From: Pontibacter deserti
Lineage (GTDB): Bacteria > Bacteroidota > Bacteroidia > Cytophagales > Hymenobacteraceae
DNA length: 64,000 nt
NCBI RefSeq assembly: GCF_023630255.1
Contig: NZ_JALPRS010000001.1
Span: 434,001-498,000 of the forward strand
Direction: 5' to 3'
Below are positions 9,217-18,455 of the stretch, piece by piece (the stretch's first letter is position 1; each line of letters begins with the position of its first letter). The notes under the pieces are model-generated. The model searched no databases, had not been told where the DNA came from, and was given only the letters and a program-made list of their open reading frames with translations. The position numbers and the translations under genes were made by a program.

Positions 9217-9600
9217 TTAATTGATATGTAATCTAAAGAAGACATAAGCACTTTTTATTTCTTCTATTCCGCTATTAGACGGATGTGGATCATGAACCAA
9301 TAATTCATTTTTATAAATAACTGCATGCTCATAGCCCCTATTTGACTGCCCACTTACTATGCAGTATGAATCTCTAAGATACAAATTGATAAAATCTCTC
9401 CAATCATCATAAGAAACATGTGTCAATACAGTACTATAATTTTCACGTAAATAGTCGTTCAGCCTTTGCTCATATTCCTCCCAATCTTCATCAACCCCTA
9501 AATGTGGTAAGTCTTCAATATTGCATTTTAACACACTGGCTACACAGGCAGCGAAGCAATTTCCTTCGTCATTAAATTTGGTTTGATAAACCTTTATCAT
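9217..9600 (-). CDS. Papain-like (C39-like) cysteine peptidase fold protein, 127 aa
   Basis: The N-terminus MIKVYQTKFNDEGNCFAACVASVL has the Q...GNCxxAC pattern of papain/C39-like enzymes: candidate oxyanion Gln6, nucleophile Cys15 (or Cys19). A later HAVIY (His92) and the strongly conserved-looking HDPHPSNSG (Asp104) would complete a Cys-His-Asp triad. From memory, short proteins with this N-terminus and HDPHPS motif are common in phage genomes and mobile regions, where they are usually left unnamed. The enzyme activity is therefore inferred from residues only. It stands alone, with 130 bases before the metallopeptidase gene. Confidence 0.55.
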   Translation of the reverse strand: MIKVYQTKFNDEGNCFAACVASVLKCNIEDLPHLGVDEDWEEYEQRLNDYLRENYSTVLTHVSYDDWRDFINLYLRDSYCIVSGQSNRGYEHAVIYKNELLVHDPHPSNSGIEEIKSAYVFFRLHIN

Positions 9601-9729
9601 AATTCTATAGGTTTCATTATTATTTAAGTCAAACTAGATCAAATAATAAATTGTAATCTTTGCTTAATTTAAACAAATTTGATTACCCGAAAGGGTAGAG
9701 CCAAGTCTGACATTTTACTTATAGAGTAC

Positions 9730-10416
9730 TTACAAATCCATCCCAGCCCCATTCACCCTAAGCCAGTTCTTCCGCTCCCTGTAATCCGGCAGCACTTTAT
9801 CTACTTCGTTCCAAAAGGCTTCGGAGTGGTTGGCGTGGATTAAATGGGCAAGTTCGTGCACGATGATGTAATCCAGTACCTTTAGTGGGGCCATCATGCA
9901 TTTCCAGTGGAAGTTGAGGTCGCCGTTGGTGTTGCAACTGGCCCAGCGGTTTTGCAGGTCCATAATGCGGATCTCGCTGGTGGTAAGGCCCATCAGCTTT
10001 TCGTAGTAGCGAACGCGCTCGGGTATGCGCTTGGCGCCTTTCTCCTTGTAGTATTGCTTGAAAATCTGCTCAGCTTTAGGGGCCTGCTTCTTTTGAAGTA
10101 GGAAATAACCATCCTTTAGCCTAAGCGGGGCTTCCTGTTGATCTACCAGCTCCAGCCTATAGTTTCGACCAAGATAGAGGTAGCTTTCACCGTTTACAGG
10201 TTCGCGGGTTTTCTTTACCTGGTTCAGCTCTTCCAGTTCTGCCTGGTGTTTAAAGATAGAGGCAGCTTTGCTGTCCACCAGTTCGTCAATGGCGGCATCC
10301 GATAGCTCTTTGGGAGCCATTACCATTACTTCGCCGTCACGCTCTACATAGATACTGACTGTTTTGCGCTGGCTTCGCTTAAGATTGTACTGGATCAGGT
10401 GCTTGCTGCTCTTCAT
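9730..10416 (-). CDS. YgjP/DUF45-type zinc metallopeptidase at end of type I RM operon
   Basis: The protein (228 aa) has the YgjP-like metal-dependent hydrolase layout: an N-terminal beta domain and a C-terminal HELAH motif (187-191) with a third ligand His197 (HANHSEAFW), preceded by the family sequence NRWASCNTNGDLNFHWK. These SprT-like proteins often lie beside hsdR; their substrate is not settled. The start overlaps hsdR by 38 bases, so it is translated with it. Base composition is close to that of hsdR and richer in GC than the island around it, which suggests that the two genes travelled together. Confidence 0.85.
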   Translation of the reverse strand: MKSSKHLIQYNLKRSQRKTVSIYVERDGEVMVMAPKELSDAAIDELVDSKAASIFKHQAELEELNQVKKTREPVNGESYLYLGRNYRLELVDQQEAPLRLKDGYFLLQKKQAPKAEQIFKQYYKEKGAKRIPERVRYYEKLMGLTTSEIRIMDLQNRWASCNTNGDLNFHWKCMMAPLKVLDYIIVHELAHLIHANHSEAFWNEVDKVLPDYRERKNWLRVNGAGMDL

Positions 10417-13400
10417 GTATCAACTCGTTGTGTCTGCGTCTTGCCAGGTCCAGCAGATCATTTATAATCTTGTTCTCGTGTTCAATCAACTTCTCTACAT
10501 CCGAAGAAATGAGAATGTCAGACAGGTTGCCTTTTAGGAAGTTTATCTCGCTGCCCTTTTCCCAGAAGCTGGTAAACTTAATGGTTGCCCGCATCTGCTT
10601 TACAGCCTCCTTTATGGTGGCTTTCGCCTTTTCTTCCTCTTCAGCTGATGGAGTATTACCTTTGAAAGCAGTCTGCATCATCAGGTCGTAGAAAGGGGCT
10701 TCTGTGGCAGAGAGCCCGGCTATACCTTCCTGACGGCCAGCTGCGGCTTCGTTCCGCAGATTTTCCAAGGCTTTGACCATCGCTTCCCAGTCGTCGTGGT
10801 GCTGCTTCAGGAGTTTCTCAAGGCGCTCGCTTAGTTTGGTGTAGAAAGCAGGGTCATCGTCCAGGTTTACCTTGATGTGCTTACGGATGGCGTGCTCCAT
10901 TTCAGAAGCTACAGCTTTTGGATTGCTGTTCTTCCTAGCTTCTTTGATAAAGTCCTTAGAGAGCAGCTCTACCGGCGGAATCTTCGGGTTAATGCCCAAG
11001 CTTACCAGGTGCTCGTTGATGAGCTGGCGGATCTTCTCGCCGGCACCTTCTATGTTGATGGTGTCGTCTTTGTAGCGGTTGCGGATAAGGATCTGCAGGT
11101 GGCCCAGCTGTTTGGCCGGTATGCGGTATGGCGAAGCGGCAGGGCGTGGCAACACAATGTCCATACTTTCCATGAACTGCTTCAGGTATACATCAAAGCT
11201 GGAGCGGAACTTGATGTCTGCGGCCAGTTCTATGCATTGCTCCTGAATCTTGAGCAGGGTAGGGATGTCCTTTATCTGCTGGGTCAGGTACTTTTCAAAG
11301 TTGGCTACGCCTTTTCCTTCGAAGAGCTGCACCAGCCTGCGGTAACGCGACTCCAGCACCGGTATCTCCGTCTCCACACCCTTCAGGTTCTCCATGATCT
11401 CCTGCACCTCGTCGGAGCCGTAAATGCTGAGGGCGGTCTGTAGGTTTTGGGTGTTGGTGGCGTAGTCTATCACGTAGCCGCGGGTTTTGCCTTTGTAGGT
11501 ACGGTTTACGCGGGCAATGGCCTGCAGTAGGTTGTGCTCCTTCAGCTTTTTATCCAGGTACATCACCTGCTCAATAGGCGCATCAAAGCCCGTTAGCAGC
11601 ATGTCGCATACTACCAGGAAGGCTATACCTGTTTCGGGTTTATCGTAGTCGAAGGCTTTCTTGAAGTTGTCTACGGCGTTGGCGGCAGAAGCTTCTTTAC
11701 GGGCCTGCGTGATGATGGCTTCTTCGTTTGTGCCCTGTCCGGATACAACGGCATATACCTGCAGGAACTCGAGTTTCTTTATCAGTTCTTGATCTGGCTT
11801 GGCCTCAGCCTTCAGCGCAGCTACTTTCTCTTGCAGCGCCTTTAGCAGGGCATCTTTATAGCGCACGGCTGCCAGCACCGAACTTGTTACCACCTGTGCC
11901 TTAAAGCCATTGGGCAGGATGTTTTCGGTGTAGTGATTTACTATATCTCTGGCTACGGCAGCAACGTGTTCTTCTGCCTCACGAAGATCGCTCCCTATCA
12001 CATATTTACGCTTAAGGAGTTCCTGTTCTTTCTGCTCTTTACTGCCGAAAGCTTCCTCAAACTTCTGGTCCAGTCCGCTTTTGTCGTTGATGGCGTTGTC
12101 GGGTTCACGACCTTCGTAGAGGATAGGAATGGTAGCCCCGTCGTTTACGGCATCGCGCAGGCGGTACTGGTCTATGTAGCCGCCGAAGCGGTCGTGTGTC
12201 TTTTTCTTATGGCGCTCTGTGATGAGCGGCGTACCGGTAAAGGCGATCTTGGTGGCATTCGGGAAAGCCTCGAACAGGTTGTTGCCCAGGTCGCTGCTCT
12301 GGGTGCGGTGCGCCTCGTCTATCAGGATCAGGATCTTCTCGGATGGGTTTACCTCCCCGAACACGTTGTACTGCTTTAGCGGCTCTGCTGCCTGGCTTAG
12401 TATCTCGCCGGCTATACCTGTCAGCTTGTACTCCTTTGCCTGAAACTTGTGCATCATCACCATCACCGCGTTGCTGGTAGGGGTGGAGAGCTTCGGCTTT
12501 ACATCTTTTATACTTTCGATAAAGTCTATCTTCTCACCCGTTAGCATCGCGGTGTCGCTGAGCTGGTCTTCCAGATCGGTGCGGTCGTTAACGAGCAGCA
12601 CTTTGTAATCCGCCAGCTTAGGCTCGGTACGCAGCTTTTTGATGAGCATCACCATGGTTAAGCTTTTGCCGGAGCCTTGCGTGTGCCATACCACACCGGA
12701 TCGCTCCATTGGTGTCTGGCCCGTTTTCAGGCGTTCCACTATCTTACCCACGGCTCGGTACTGCTGATAGCGGCACACGATCTTAGCCTCTTTGCCGCCG
12801 CCTACAGGCATAAACAGGGTAAAGCTGCGGACAATATCTACTAGGGTACGCGGGGGAAGAATGCCCTGCACCAGCCGCTCCTGGCTGCGCTCCACATCCA
12901 GTGGCTTGATATAGTTCTGGAATGCCTCCGGGTAAATGTACTTCCACTCGGCAAAGAACTGTTCATCGAAACTGGTGATGGTGCCGTAGCAGGCTTTGTC
13001 GCCGTAGGTGGCTACGCAGATCTGGTTGTACCAGAACAGGCTTTCTTCGCCTTCCTTCAGACCGGCGGCATGGGTGGACGGGCGCTGGTTGCTGTAGCGC
13101 TGCAGTTGCTTCAGGGCCTCGTGCAGCGGGTTGGTGGTATAGGCGTTGGTGTTCTTACACTCCACTACTACCAGCGGCAGACCGTTCACAAACAGCACCA
13201 CATCGGGAATGATACAGGCTTTTGCCAGCCCCGGCGTATCTACCTTAAATTGGTTGATGGCAATGAAGCTGTTGCGCTCGGGGTGGTCAAAATCTATGAG
13301 CTTGACAGGGCGCGGATCGGCGAGGTCATCGTGGTAATCTGCGCGGAGGATGTTGTTGAGCAGCGTGTGCGTGAAGCTTTTGTTGGCCTCCAGCAGGTGC

Positions 13401-13654
13401 ATGCGTCCGAAGTCGCTGATCTCGTTGTAGAGCTCGTCTACCTGCTTCTCGCTTAGCCAGGGCTGCCCGTTCTCATCCAGATTTATACTTTGTAGGGCTT
13501 TCTTCAGCACGCCGGGTAGCAGCACTTCTTTAAAGTTGGTGCGCAGCGAAAATGTAGCGTCTGTGGGTATACCGGCAGGCTGTTCGTATACTTGCCAGCC
13601 GAGATTCTTCAGCTGCTTCAGGAAGGGTTGCTCTACTAAAGTATGTTCTGTCAT
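10379..13654 (-). CDS. hsdR: Type I restriction enzyme R subunit (HsdR)
   Basis: This 1091-residue protein is the ATP-dependent motor and nuclease of a type I restriction system. It shows an N-terminal PD-(D/E)XK nuclease (Asp151 in IIPDVVLF, then VVVECKN with Glu165 and Lys167). SF2 translocase motifs follow: Walker A TQGSGKS (325-331), DEAH (446-449), FTGTPL, and the motif near LLTGFDAP followed by ARVNRTYKGK. The C-terminal helical part would dock on the methylase. All key residues are present, so it looks functional. It is transcribed after the Shedu-like gene, 37 bases away, and overlaps the metallopeptidase gene. GC content is visibly higher than in neighbouring AT-rich genes. Confidence 0.95.
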   Translation of the reverse strand: MTEHTLVEQPFLKQLKNLGWQVYEQPAGIPTDATFSLRTNFKEVLLPGVLKKALQSINLDENGQPWLSEKQVDELYNEISDFGRMHLLEANKSFTHTLLNNILRADYHDDLADPRPVKLIDFDHPERNSFIAINQFKVDTPGLAKACIIPDVVLFVNGLPLVVVECKNTNAYTTNPLHEALKQLQRYSNQRPSTHAAGLKEGEESLFWYNQICVATYGDKACYGTITSFDEQFFAEWKYIYPEAFQNYIKPLDVERSQERLVQGILPPRTLVDIVRSFTLFMPVGGGKEAKIVCRYQQYRAVGKIVERLKTGQTPMERSGVVWHTQGSGKSLTMVMLIKKLRTEPKLADYKVLLVNDRTDLEDQLSDTAMLTGEKIDFIESIKDVKPKLSTPTSNAVMVMMHKFQAKEYKLTGIAGEILSQAAEPLKQYNVFGEVNPSEKILILIDEAHRTQSSDLGNNLFEAFPNATKIAFTGTPLITERHKKKTHDRFGGYIDQYRLRDAVNDGATIPILYEGREPDNAINDKSGLDQKFEEAFGSKEQKEQELLKRKYVIGSDLREAEEHVAAVARDIVNHYTENILPNGFKAQVVTSSVLAAVRYKDALLKALQEKVAALKAEAKPDQELIKKLEFLQVYAVVSGQGTNEEAIITQARKEASAANAVDNFKKAFDYDKPETGIAFLVVCDMLLTGFDAPIEQVMYLDKKLKEHNLLQAIARVNRTYKGKTRGYVIDYATNTQNLQTALSIYGSDEVQEIMENLKGVETEIPVLESRYRRLVQLFEGKGVANFEKYLTQQIKDIPTLLKIQEQCIELAADIKFRSSFDVYLKQFMESMDIVLPRPAASPYRIPAKQLGHLQILIRNRYKDDTINIEGAGEKIRQLINEHLVSLGINPKIPPVELLSKDFIKEARKNSNPKAVASEMEHAIRKHIKVNLDDDPAFYTKLSERLEKLLKQHHDDWEAMVKALENLRNEAAAGRQEGIAGLSATEAPFYDLMMQTAFKGNTPSAEEEEKAKATIKEAVKQMRATIKFTSFWEKGSEINFLKGNLSDILISSDVEKLIEHENKIINDLLDLARRRHNELIHEEQQAPDPVQS

Positions 13655-13690
13655 AGCTTATTTTTAAACAAATCAGATATGTATAGTTTA

Positions 13691-14593
13691 TTAGATTGAT
13701 AAACCAGGTCTTTCATCCATTATCTTTCGAACAGCATACTTATCTAGTTTATCCATCTTTTCTATTTCTTTAATTTCTTTTTTCTTTTGCTCTTCATCCA
13801 TAGAGCTATGTGCCATTATAGCCTCGTCTTTCAGAATTATATTGTGAAAATCAGACCACTCATCTGGTCCGTATTCTGAAAAAGGAGACAATCCAACTGC
13901 TTTAAACTTTCTGGCCGTGTAATCCATTTTTACAGTAAACATACCAGGTTCGCCCTTAAAACCTTCCAAAAGCCTGCTATAGGTACAATGAAACATGTTT
14001 TTTTCTTTAAAAGAGCCTTGTAGAAATGAATTCGCTCCTTTACCCTTGCTTTTCACTTCATCTGAAAATCCATATACAAGAATAAAATTTATATGAAGTT
14101 CTTTATCTGGAGTATTTTTAAAGTTGTCGAAGAAAAGCGAATCTAGTAGTTCTCTGCAATACTCAATAGGTGAACTTCCAAGTGTTGTATCCCACTGTTT
14201 TAGTTGACCAAGTGCTTGATTAAACTCCTGTGTGAAACTGATATTATTAGAAGGTGAAAAAATCTTTTTAGATGCATCTTCAATTTCAATAAAATTGAAA
14301 TAAAGATTTAGAGAATCCCAAGTGACAATTAGAAAATCAGGTTTTCTATCACCATAAAAGTACTTGATAGCAGGCTGTGTAATTATACAGTTTCCAAATA
14401 TTCTCTCAGATGCATTCACTTCACCTAAGCAACCTAATATGCTAGTAGGATGCTTTTCAAAAAACTTTTGGAGAGCTTTTTCATCCTTACTATCAGAGCC
14501 TTTTTGCTCTTCTAATATCTTAGTTAATCTATTCTTAGTTTTCTTGAAATAGTCGCTGAATTTGAAATCATCTAAATTGAAAAAATCTTCCAT
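13691..14593 (-). CDS. Shedu-like (DUF4263) nuclease family protein inside the hsd operon
   Basis: The 300-residue protein has the layout of DUF4263/SduA: a helical N-terminus, the phrase ALQKFFEKHPTSIL (about 40-53) typical of the domain entry, then a PD-(D/E)XK-like core with RKPDFLIVTWD (Asp86) and FNFIEIEDASKK (Glu103, Glu105). The usual ExK is replaced by ExE followed by lysines three and four residues later, so catalytic competence is not certain. Shedu proteins act as single-gene anti-phage nucleases. It lies between hsdS and hsdR on the same strand, 61 and 36 bases from them, and is much more AT-rich than hsdR, which points to an inserted cargo gene. Confidence 0.65.
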   Translation of the reverse strand: MEDFFNLDDFKFSDYFKKTKNRLTKILEEQKGSDSKDEKALQKFFEKHPTSILGCLGEVNASERIFGNCIITQPAIKYFYGDRKPDFLIVTWDSLNLYFNFIEIEDASKKIFSPSNNISFTQEFNQALGQLKQWDTTLGSSPIEYCRELLDSLFFDNFKNTPDKELHINFILVYGFSDEVKSKGKGANSFLQGSFKEKNMFHCTYSRLLEGFKGEPGMFTVKMDYTARKFKAVGLSPFSEYGPDEWSDFHNIILKDEAIMAHSSMDEEQKKKEIKEIEKMDKLDKYAVRKIMDERPGLSI

Positions 14594-14654
14594 TAATTTT
14601 ATTTATAGCGTGTCTTTAAATTTTGAGTAAGTATTATTCTGTTTTATTAGTTGC

Positions 14655-15944
14655 TTAGCAAACAGCTTCCTCGTCTACCTGCACGCGTACTTTACCTGAA
14701 AGTAAATCAGACATCAAGCCTTTTTTTATCTTATTATACTTGTTAAGATTGTTTTTCTCTTGATATATAAGTTTATCTAAGTGTGTTAGCTTACTACCTA
14801 TTAAGCTTTGTTCCAGAATATCTACCTCTGGAATTTTAATGATAGCTACATCTGAGGAATTTATTGCAGGATAGTTTGAGCCTGCGACGAATGGTTCAAC
14901 CTGTCTCATAAAGTCCTCTGATAATATGTACTGGTAAAGAAATGCTGGATTTGTGTTTTCTAATGGCGATAGAACTGCAAAGCCAGTTGAGCAAATACAA
15001 CCGCTATAATTGGTATTAATGAAAGCAAAAGACCGTAGGTTTGGCCTTACAGTAGAAAGTATAGTATCGTTTTCTCTTACTACTCTTCTTGCCCTACTTG
15101 GTGCATCTTTAAACTTAAAGTTCTTATAGCCTCCTATAACGCCCGTCTCAAGAATACTTTCAATATCTACATACTTTATATCTGCGTTTGGGAGAAATGT
15201 CTCTGGTAACTTTTCCCTATTTACTTCTGAAACTAAACCTATACTTGTCACATCCCACTCCTTCGGAATCATACCCAGCGGAGAGGGTTTGTATAGTTCA
15301 GGAGCGTCTTGGTAGCGGGGGCGGAGTTTGCCTGTGGCCACGTCTATACCTCGGGTGAAAAGGTCTTGCATAAGCCCTTGCTTGATGGCTTTATACTTGG
15401 CAATAATGGCTTCCGTCTTTTCAATCTGCCCATCTACTGTCCGCAGGATTTTGGCTATTCTTTGTTGTGCTGGTATGGAAGGATACTTTACATTAAGCTT
15501 CTCAATCCTATATAAAGCTAACTTCGGTACACCTCCACCTACACCAATTTCCCTATAAAGCTGTTCTTCTATGAAGATGGAATTGAGATAGTATTTAAGA
15601 TACTCCTTATCTAACTCATTAAAATCTATGGTTGTAAGCTTTGCAGCATTTTCTGTTAGCTGTGCATTGTCTAAATGATCTGGTATAGTACCAAATAGAC
15701 CGAGAGTACCTGCAATTGTCACATAAATATCATCTTTAGAAATCTTGTAGTTTCTAATGAATTTTTCTATTTCTGGCGTTACATATACTAAAGCGGAGTC
15801 ATCTATAGAAGCATTAACCATATCAGTTACTCTAAGATATGGGTACGGCGTTTTGCCATTAGCAAATTCACTCCCTGCAGGTAGTCTTTTGCCTCCTTTA
15901 ACTCGGCAAAACCTACCAATTTGCTGTTGTTTCCAATTACTCAT
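14655..15944 (-). CDS. hsdS: Type I restriction enzyme specificity subunit (HsdS)
   Basis: The protein (429 aa) has two target-recognition domains, each followed by a conserved helix. The first half ends in [18 protein letters not shown] and [22 protein letters not shown] (about 155-200), the second in [30 protein letters not shown] at the C-terminus. The second domain begins near [11 protein letters not shown]. Each half would read one part of a split DNA site, and the helices act as the spacer ruler. It overlaps hsdM by 8 bases. The recognition domains are AT-rich relative to hsdM, as often found for exchangeable HsdS halves. The site itself cannot be read from sequence. Confidence 0.95.
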   Translation of the reverse strand: MSNWKQQQIGRFCRVKGGKRLPAGSEFANGKTPYPYLRVTDMVNASIDDSALVYVTPEIEKFIRNYKISKDDIYVTIAGTLGLFGTIPDHLDNAQLTENAAKLTTIDFNELDKEYLKYYLNSIFIEEQLYREIGVGGGVPKLALYRIEKLNVKYPSIPAQQRIAKILRTVDGQIEKTEAIIAKYKAIKQGLMQDLFTRGIDVATGKLRPRYQDAPELYKPSPLGMIPKEWDVTSIGLVSEVNREKLPETFLPNADIKYVDIESILETGVIGGYKNFKFKDAPSRARRVVRENDTILSTVRPNLRSFAFINTNYSGCICSTGFAVLSPLENTNPAFLYQYILSEDFMRQVEPFVAGSNYPAINSSDVAIIKIPEVDILEQSLIGSKLTHLDKLIYQEKNNLNKYNKIKKGLMSDLLSGKVRVQVDEEAVC

Positions 15945-18330
15945 ACCCCAGCTCCACTAAAAAATCCTGTAAAATAGCCTGCTCTTCTTCTCTGCTGCTC
16001 AAAAGCTCTTTCAGGTTCACCTGGTACTTCTCAAACAGGTTTTCTAATTGTGCCAGCACTTCCATTTGGTTCTGCTTCAGGTGTGTTTGCAGGCCAGTCC
16101 ATAAAGCATTTTGCCAACGCTGCAGTATCAGCTCTTCGGCATCGGCAGGTGTAATTTTCTGGCGTGCCACTTCTACCAGCTCGTCTTTCTTCTTCTCTAT
16201 CGTGCTGATGTCGGCTTTCAGCGTCTTAAGCTCTTTTGTCAAGGCCTCGTGCTTCGCCACCAGCACTTTTACACTTCTGTCGGTCTTGGCTTTTGCCTTC
16301 AGGTCTTTCAGCTGGTTTTTAGGCAGGGCTCCGCTTTCGCTGTTTTCCCAGTCGTAGTCTTCGCCTTCGGCTTCTTCAAGGGCAGCTTCAATCTCGGCTA
16401 TGCGTGCCTTATACTGCTCTATCTTCTCCAGTTGCTCCGGAAACTGCGAGGCCAGTATGTCGGCATCGGGTATAAGCTCCGGTCCCCAGCCGCTGGCCGC
16501 CACCGATTTCAGGTCGCTGTTCAGGTCGCTCCAGAAGCCGGCAAAAGCACCGCGTAGCTGCGAGTCGCTGAGCATAGGCAAAGGCTGGAAGAACTCCACC
16601 AGGGAAGTATAGCCCTGTTTCTTAACCTCGTGCAGCGGCTTACCATTTGGCAGTTGCTGTAGCTCCTGCTGGTACTGGCTCCACCACAGGCCAAACATGC
16701 TGTTGTATTGCTGCAGCACCTCGGCCACACCCGTATGCGCCTCCACCAGCGGCTTTATAGTTTCTTTCTCGGTTATGTGCTCCTGGAACTGCAGGTAGTT
16801 CGGTTTCAGGTTGCAGAACAGGTCTTCTTTCAGGCCCTTGTAGTGCGCCATGCCGTTCTGTTGCAGCGTCTCTACCTCGCCGGCAGGTATACCGCCGTTT
16901 AGGTGTGCGTGCACGTCGTGCGGCTCCGGGGCAGGAGAGTTGTCCACGTAGCGGCGGATGTTCAGGTTAAACTCTTCCTTCTCCAGGTCTTCGTGCTTCA
17001 CCAGCTTAGCGTACTTCTCTACCGGCTGGCGGTGATGGTACACGTAGCTGATCTTCTCAATATCCTCAGGGCGCAGCTTGTTCTGAGCCTTGCCCTCTTT
17101 GTACTCTTTGTCGGCGTTGATGAACAGCACCTCTTTGCGGTCGGCAGCATTTTGCTTGTTTACCACCAGCACGCAAGCAGGTATACCGGTGCCGTAGAAC
17201 AGCCCCGGCGGCAGGCCGATCACGGCCTCCAGCAGTCCGCTTTGCACCAGCCAGGTACGGCAGGCTTTCTCCTCACCGCCCCGGAATAGCACTCCGTGCG
17301 GCATTACTACCGCCATACGGCCTGAGGTTTTAAGCGTGCTCACCATGTGCTGAACAAACATGAAGTCGCCTTTCTTGCCGCTCTCCGGCATCCAGTACTT
17401 AAAGCGGTCTTTGTGCAGCATCTCCTTAGAGGTGTAGTTCTGGCTGAACGGCGGGTTAGCGATCACGCGGTCGTAGCGGCGCAGCTCTCCGTTCTCCTGC
17501 AGGTGCTGTGGGTTTTTCAGGGTGTCTTCGTTGCGGATGTCGGCAGAGTAGAAGCCGTGCAGCAGCATGTTCATGCGGCACAGCGCCCATGTAGTACCGT
17601 TCATCTCTTGTCCGTACAGCGCCAGGTCACGGGTATTGCCGCCCATTTCCTCCACAAAGTTCTTGCTCTGGATCAGCATACCACCCGAGCCCACCGTAGG
17701 GTCATAAATGCTCATACCCTGTGCCGGCTCCAGTATGGTTACCAGGAGGCGCACCACCTCGGCAGGCGTATAGAACTCGCCACCTTTCTTGCCCGCGCTG
17801 TCAGCGAAGTACTTTATCAGGTATTCGTATGCAGCACCCAGCAGGTCCGGAAACTCAAAGTCAGAGTCCTTCAGGGGGATGTTCTCGAAGTGCTGGATAA
17901 ACTCCACCAGCTTCGCATCGTCCATCGCCTTCTGGCCAATCTTCTTATTGTAGTTGATGCCTTTCAGCACGTCCTGCAGGGTGTTCGGGTTGGCATCCTC
18001 GATGGCAGCCAGGGCTTTATTGAGCGAAGTGCCCACATCCTTCTTCAGGTGGCGGATGTTCTTCCAAAGCGATTGCTCTGGTATGTAGAAGTTATACTTG
18101 TTCGGGTTGTCGAGCTGCTTCTGTATCAACTCCTCGCTCCAACCCTTCGCCTCGTACTCTTTCTTCAGGTTAGCTCTGTCTTCCTCAAACTTGTCAGACA
18201 GACGCTTCAGGAACAGCATCCCGAAGATATGCTCCTTAAACTCAGAGGCATCCATGTTTCCCCGCAAAATATCGCAGGCCTTGAGTAGGAGGGACTCTAA
18301 TCTAGGTAGGGTAAGTTTATGTTTGGTCAT
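15937..18330 (-). CDS. hsdM: Type I DNA methyltransferase subunit (HsdM) with long C-terminal extension
   Basis: The N-terminal part has the HsdM entry sequence [21 protein letters not shown]. It is followed by an N6-adenine methylase core with SAM-binding DPTVGSGG (210-217) and catalytic NPPF (292-295). The core ends near residue 480. A further 300 residues follow, largely charged helices with a likely coiled coil (about 620-740: [35 protein letters not shown]), making the protein 797 aa where many HsdM have about 500. It is the first gene of the operon and a 13-bp-stem hairpin sits directly before its start. It modifies host DNA with HsdS and forms the restriction complex with HsdR. Confidence 0.95.
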   Translation of the reverse strand: MTKHKLTLPRLESLLLKACDILRGNMDASEFKEHIFGMLFLKRLSDKFEEDRANLKKEYEAKGWSEELIQKQLDNPNKYNFYIPEQSLWKNIRHLKKDVGTSLNKALAAIEDANPNTLQDVLKGINYNKKIGQKAMDDAKLVEFIQHFENIPLKDSDFEFPDLLGAAYEYLIKYFADSAGKKGGEFYTPAEVVRLLVTILEPAQGMSIYDPTVGSGGMLIQSKNFVEEMGGNTRDLALYGQEMNGTTWALCRMNMLLHGFYSADIRNEDTLKNPQHLQENGELRRYDRVIANPPFSQNYTSKEMLHKDRFKYWMPESGKKGDFMFVQHMVSTLKTSGRMAVVMPHGVLFRGGEEKACRTWLVQSGLLEAVIGLPPGLFYGTGIPACVLVVNKQNAADRKEVLFINADKEYKEGKAQNKLRPEDIEKISYVYHHRQPVEKYAKLVKHEDLEKEEFNLNIRRYVDNSPAPEPHDVHAHLNGGIPAGEVETLQQNGMAHYKGLKEDLFCNLKPNYLQFQEHITEKETIKPLVEAHTGVAEVLQQYNSMFGLWWSQYQQELQQLPNGKPLHEVKKQGYTSLVEFFQPLPMLSDSQLRGAFAGFWSDLNSDLKSVAASGWGPELIPDADILASQFPEQLEKIEQYKARIAEIEAALEEAEGEDYDWENSESGALPKNQLKDLKAKAKTDRSVKVLVAKHEALTKELKTLKADISTIEKKKDELVEVARQKITPADAEELILQRWQNALWTGLQTHLKQNQMEVLAQLENLFEKYQVNLKELLSSREEEQAILQDFLVELGYE

Positions 18331-18331
18331 T

Positions 18332-18361
18332 TTACTTTCACGCTTTATAGCGTGAAAGTAA
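18332..18361 (-). promoter_or_regulatory. Perfect inverted repeat touching the hsdM start codon
   Basis: The arms TTACTTTCACGCT (18332-18344) and AGCGTGAAAGTAA (18349-18361) are perfect complements around a 4-base loop. The element ends one base before the hsdM ATG (18328-18330, read on the minus strand), so in the mRNA it would cover the ribosome-binding region, and in DNA it could be an operator. Either reading would limit expression of the restriction operon until methylation or a regulator permits it. No regulator gene is found next to it. Confidence 0.7.
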
Positions 18362-18455
18362 TTTAAATATACTTAAACTAATAATTGATATTTTGCTAAT
18401 TTATTGTATTATGAAAGGGTAGAGGCTAACTATAACTTAGTAAAGCATTTAGTTC

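Noticed and set aside
10877-13456. Several plus-strand frames of 70-190 residues opposite hsdR
   Set aside because: They overlap a full-length, motif-rich HsdR on the other strand and show no domain or start signal of their own.
17347-18288. A 313-residue plus-strand open frame opposite hsdM
   Set aside because: It is the mirror of the strongly supported hsdM frame, with composition typical of antisense to a GC-rich gene (many V, L, H and R runs) and no known motif.
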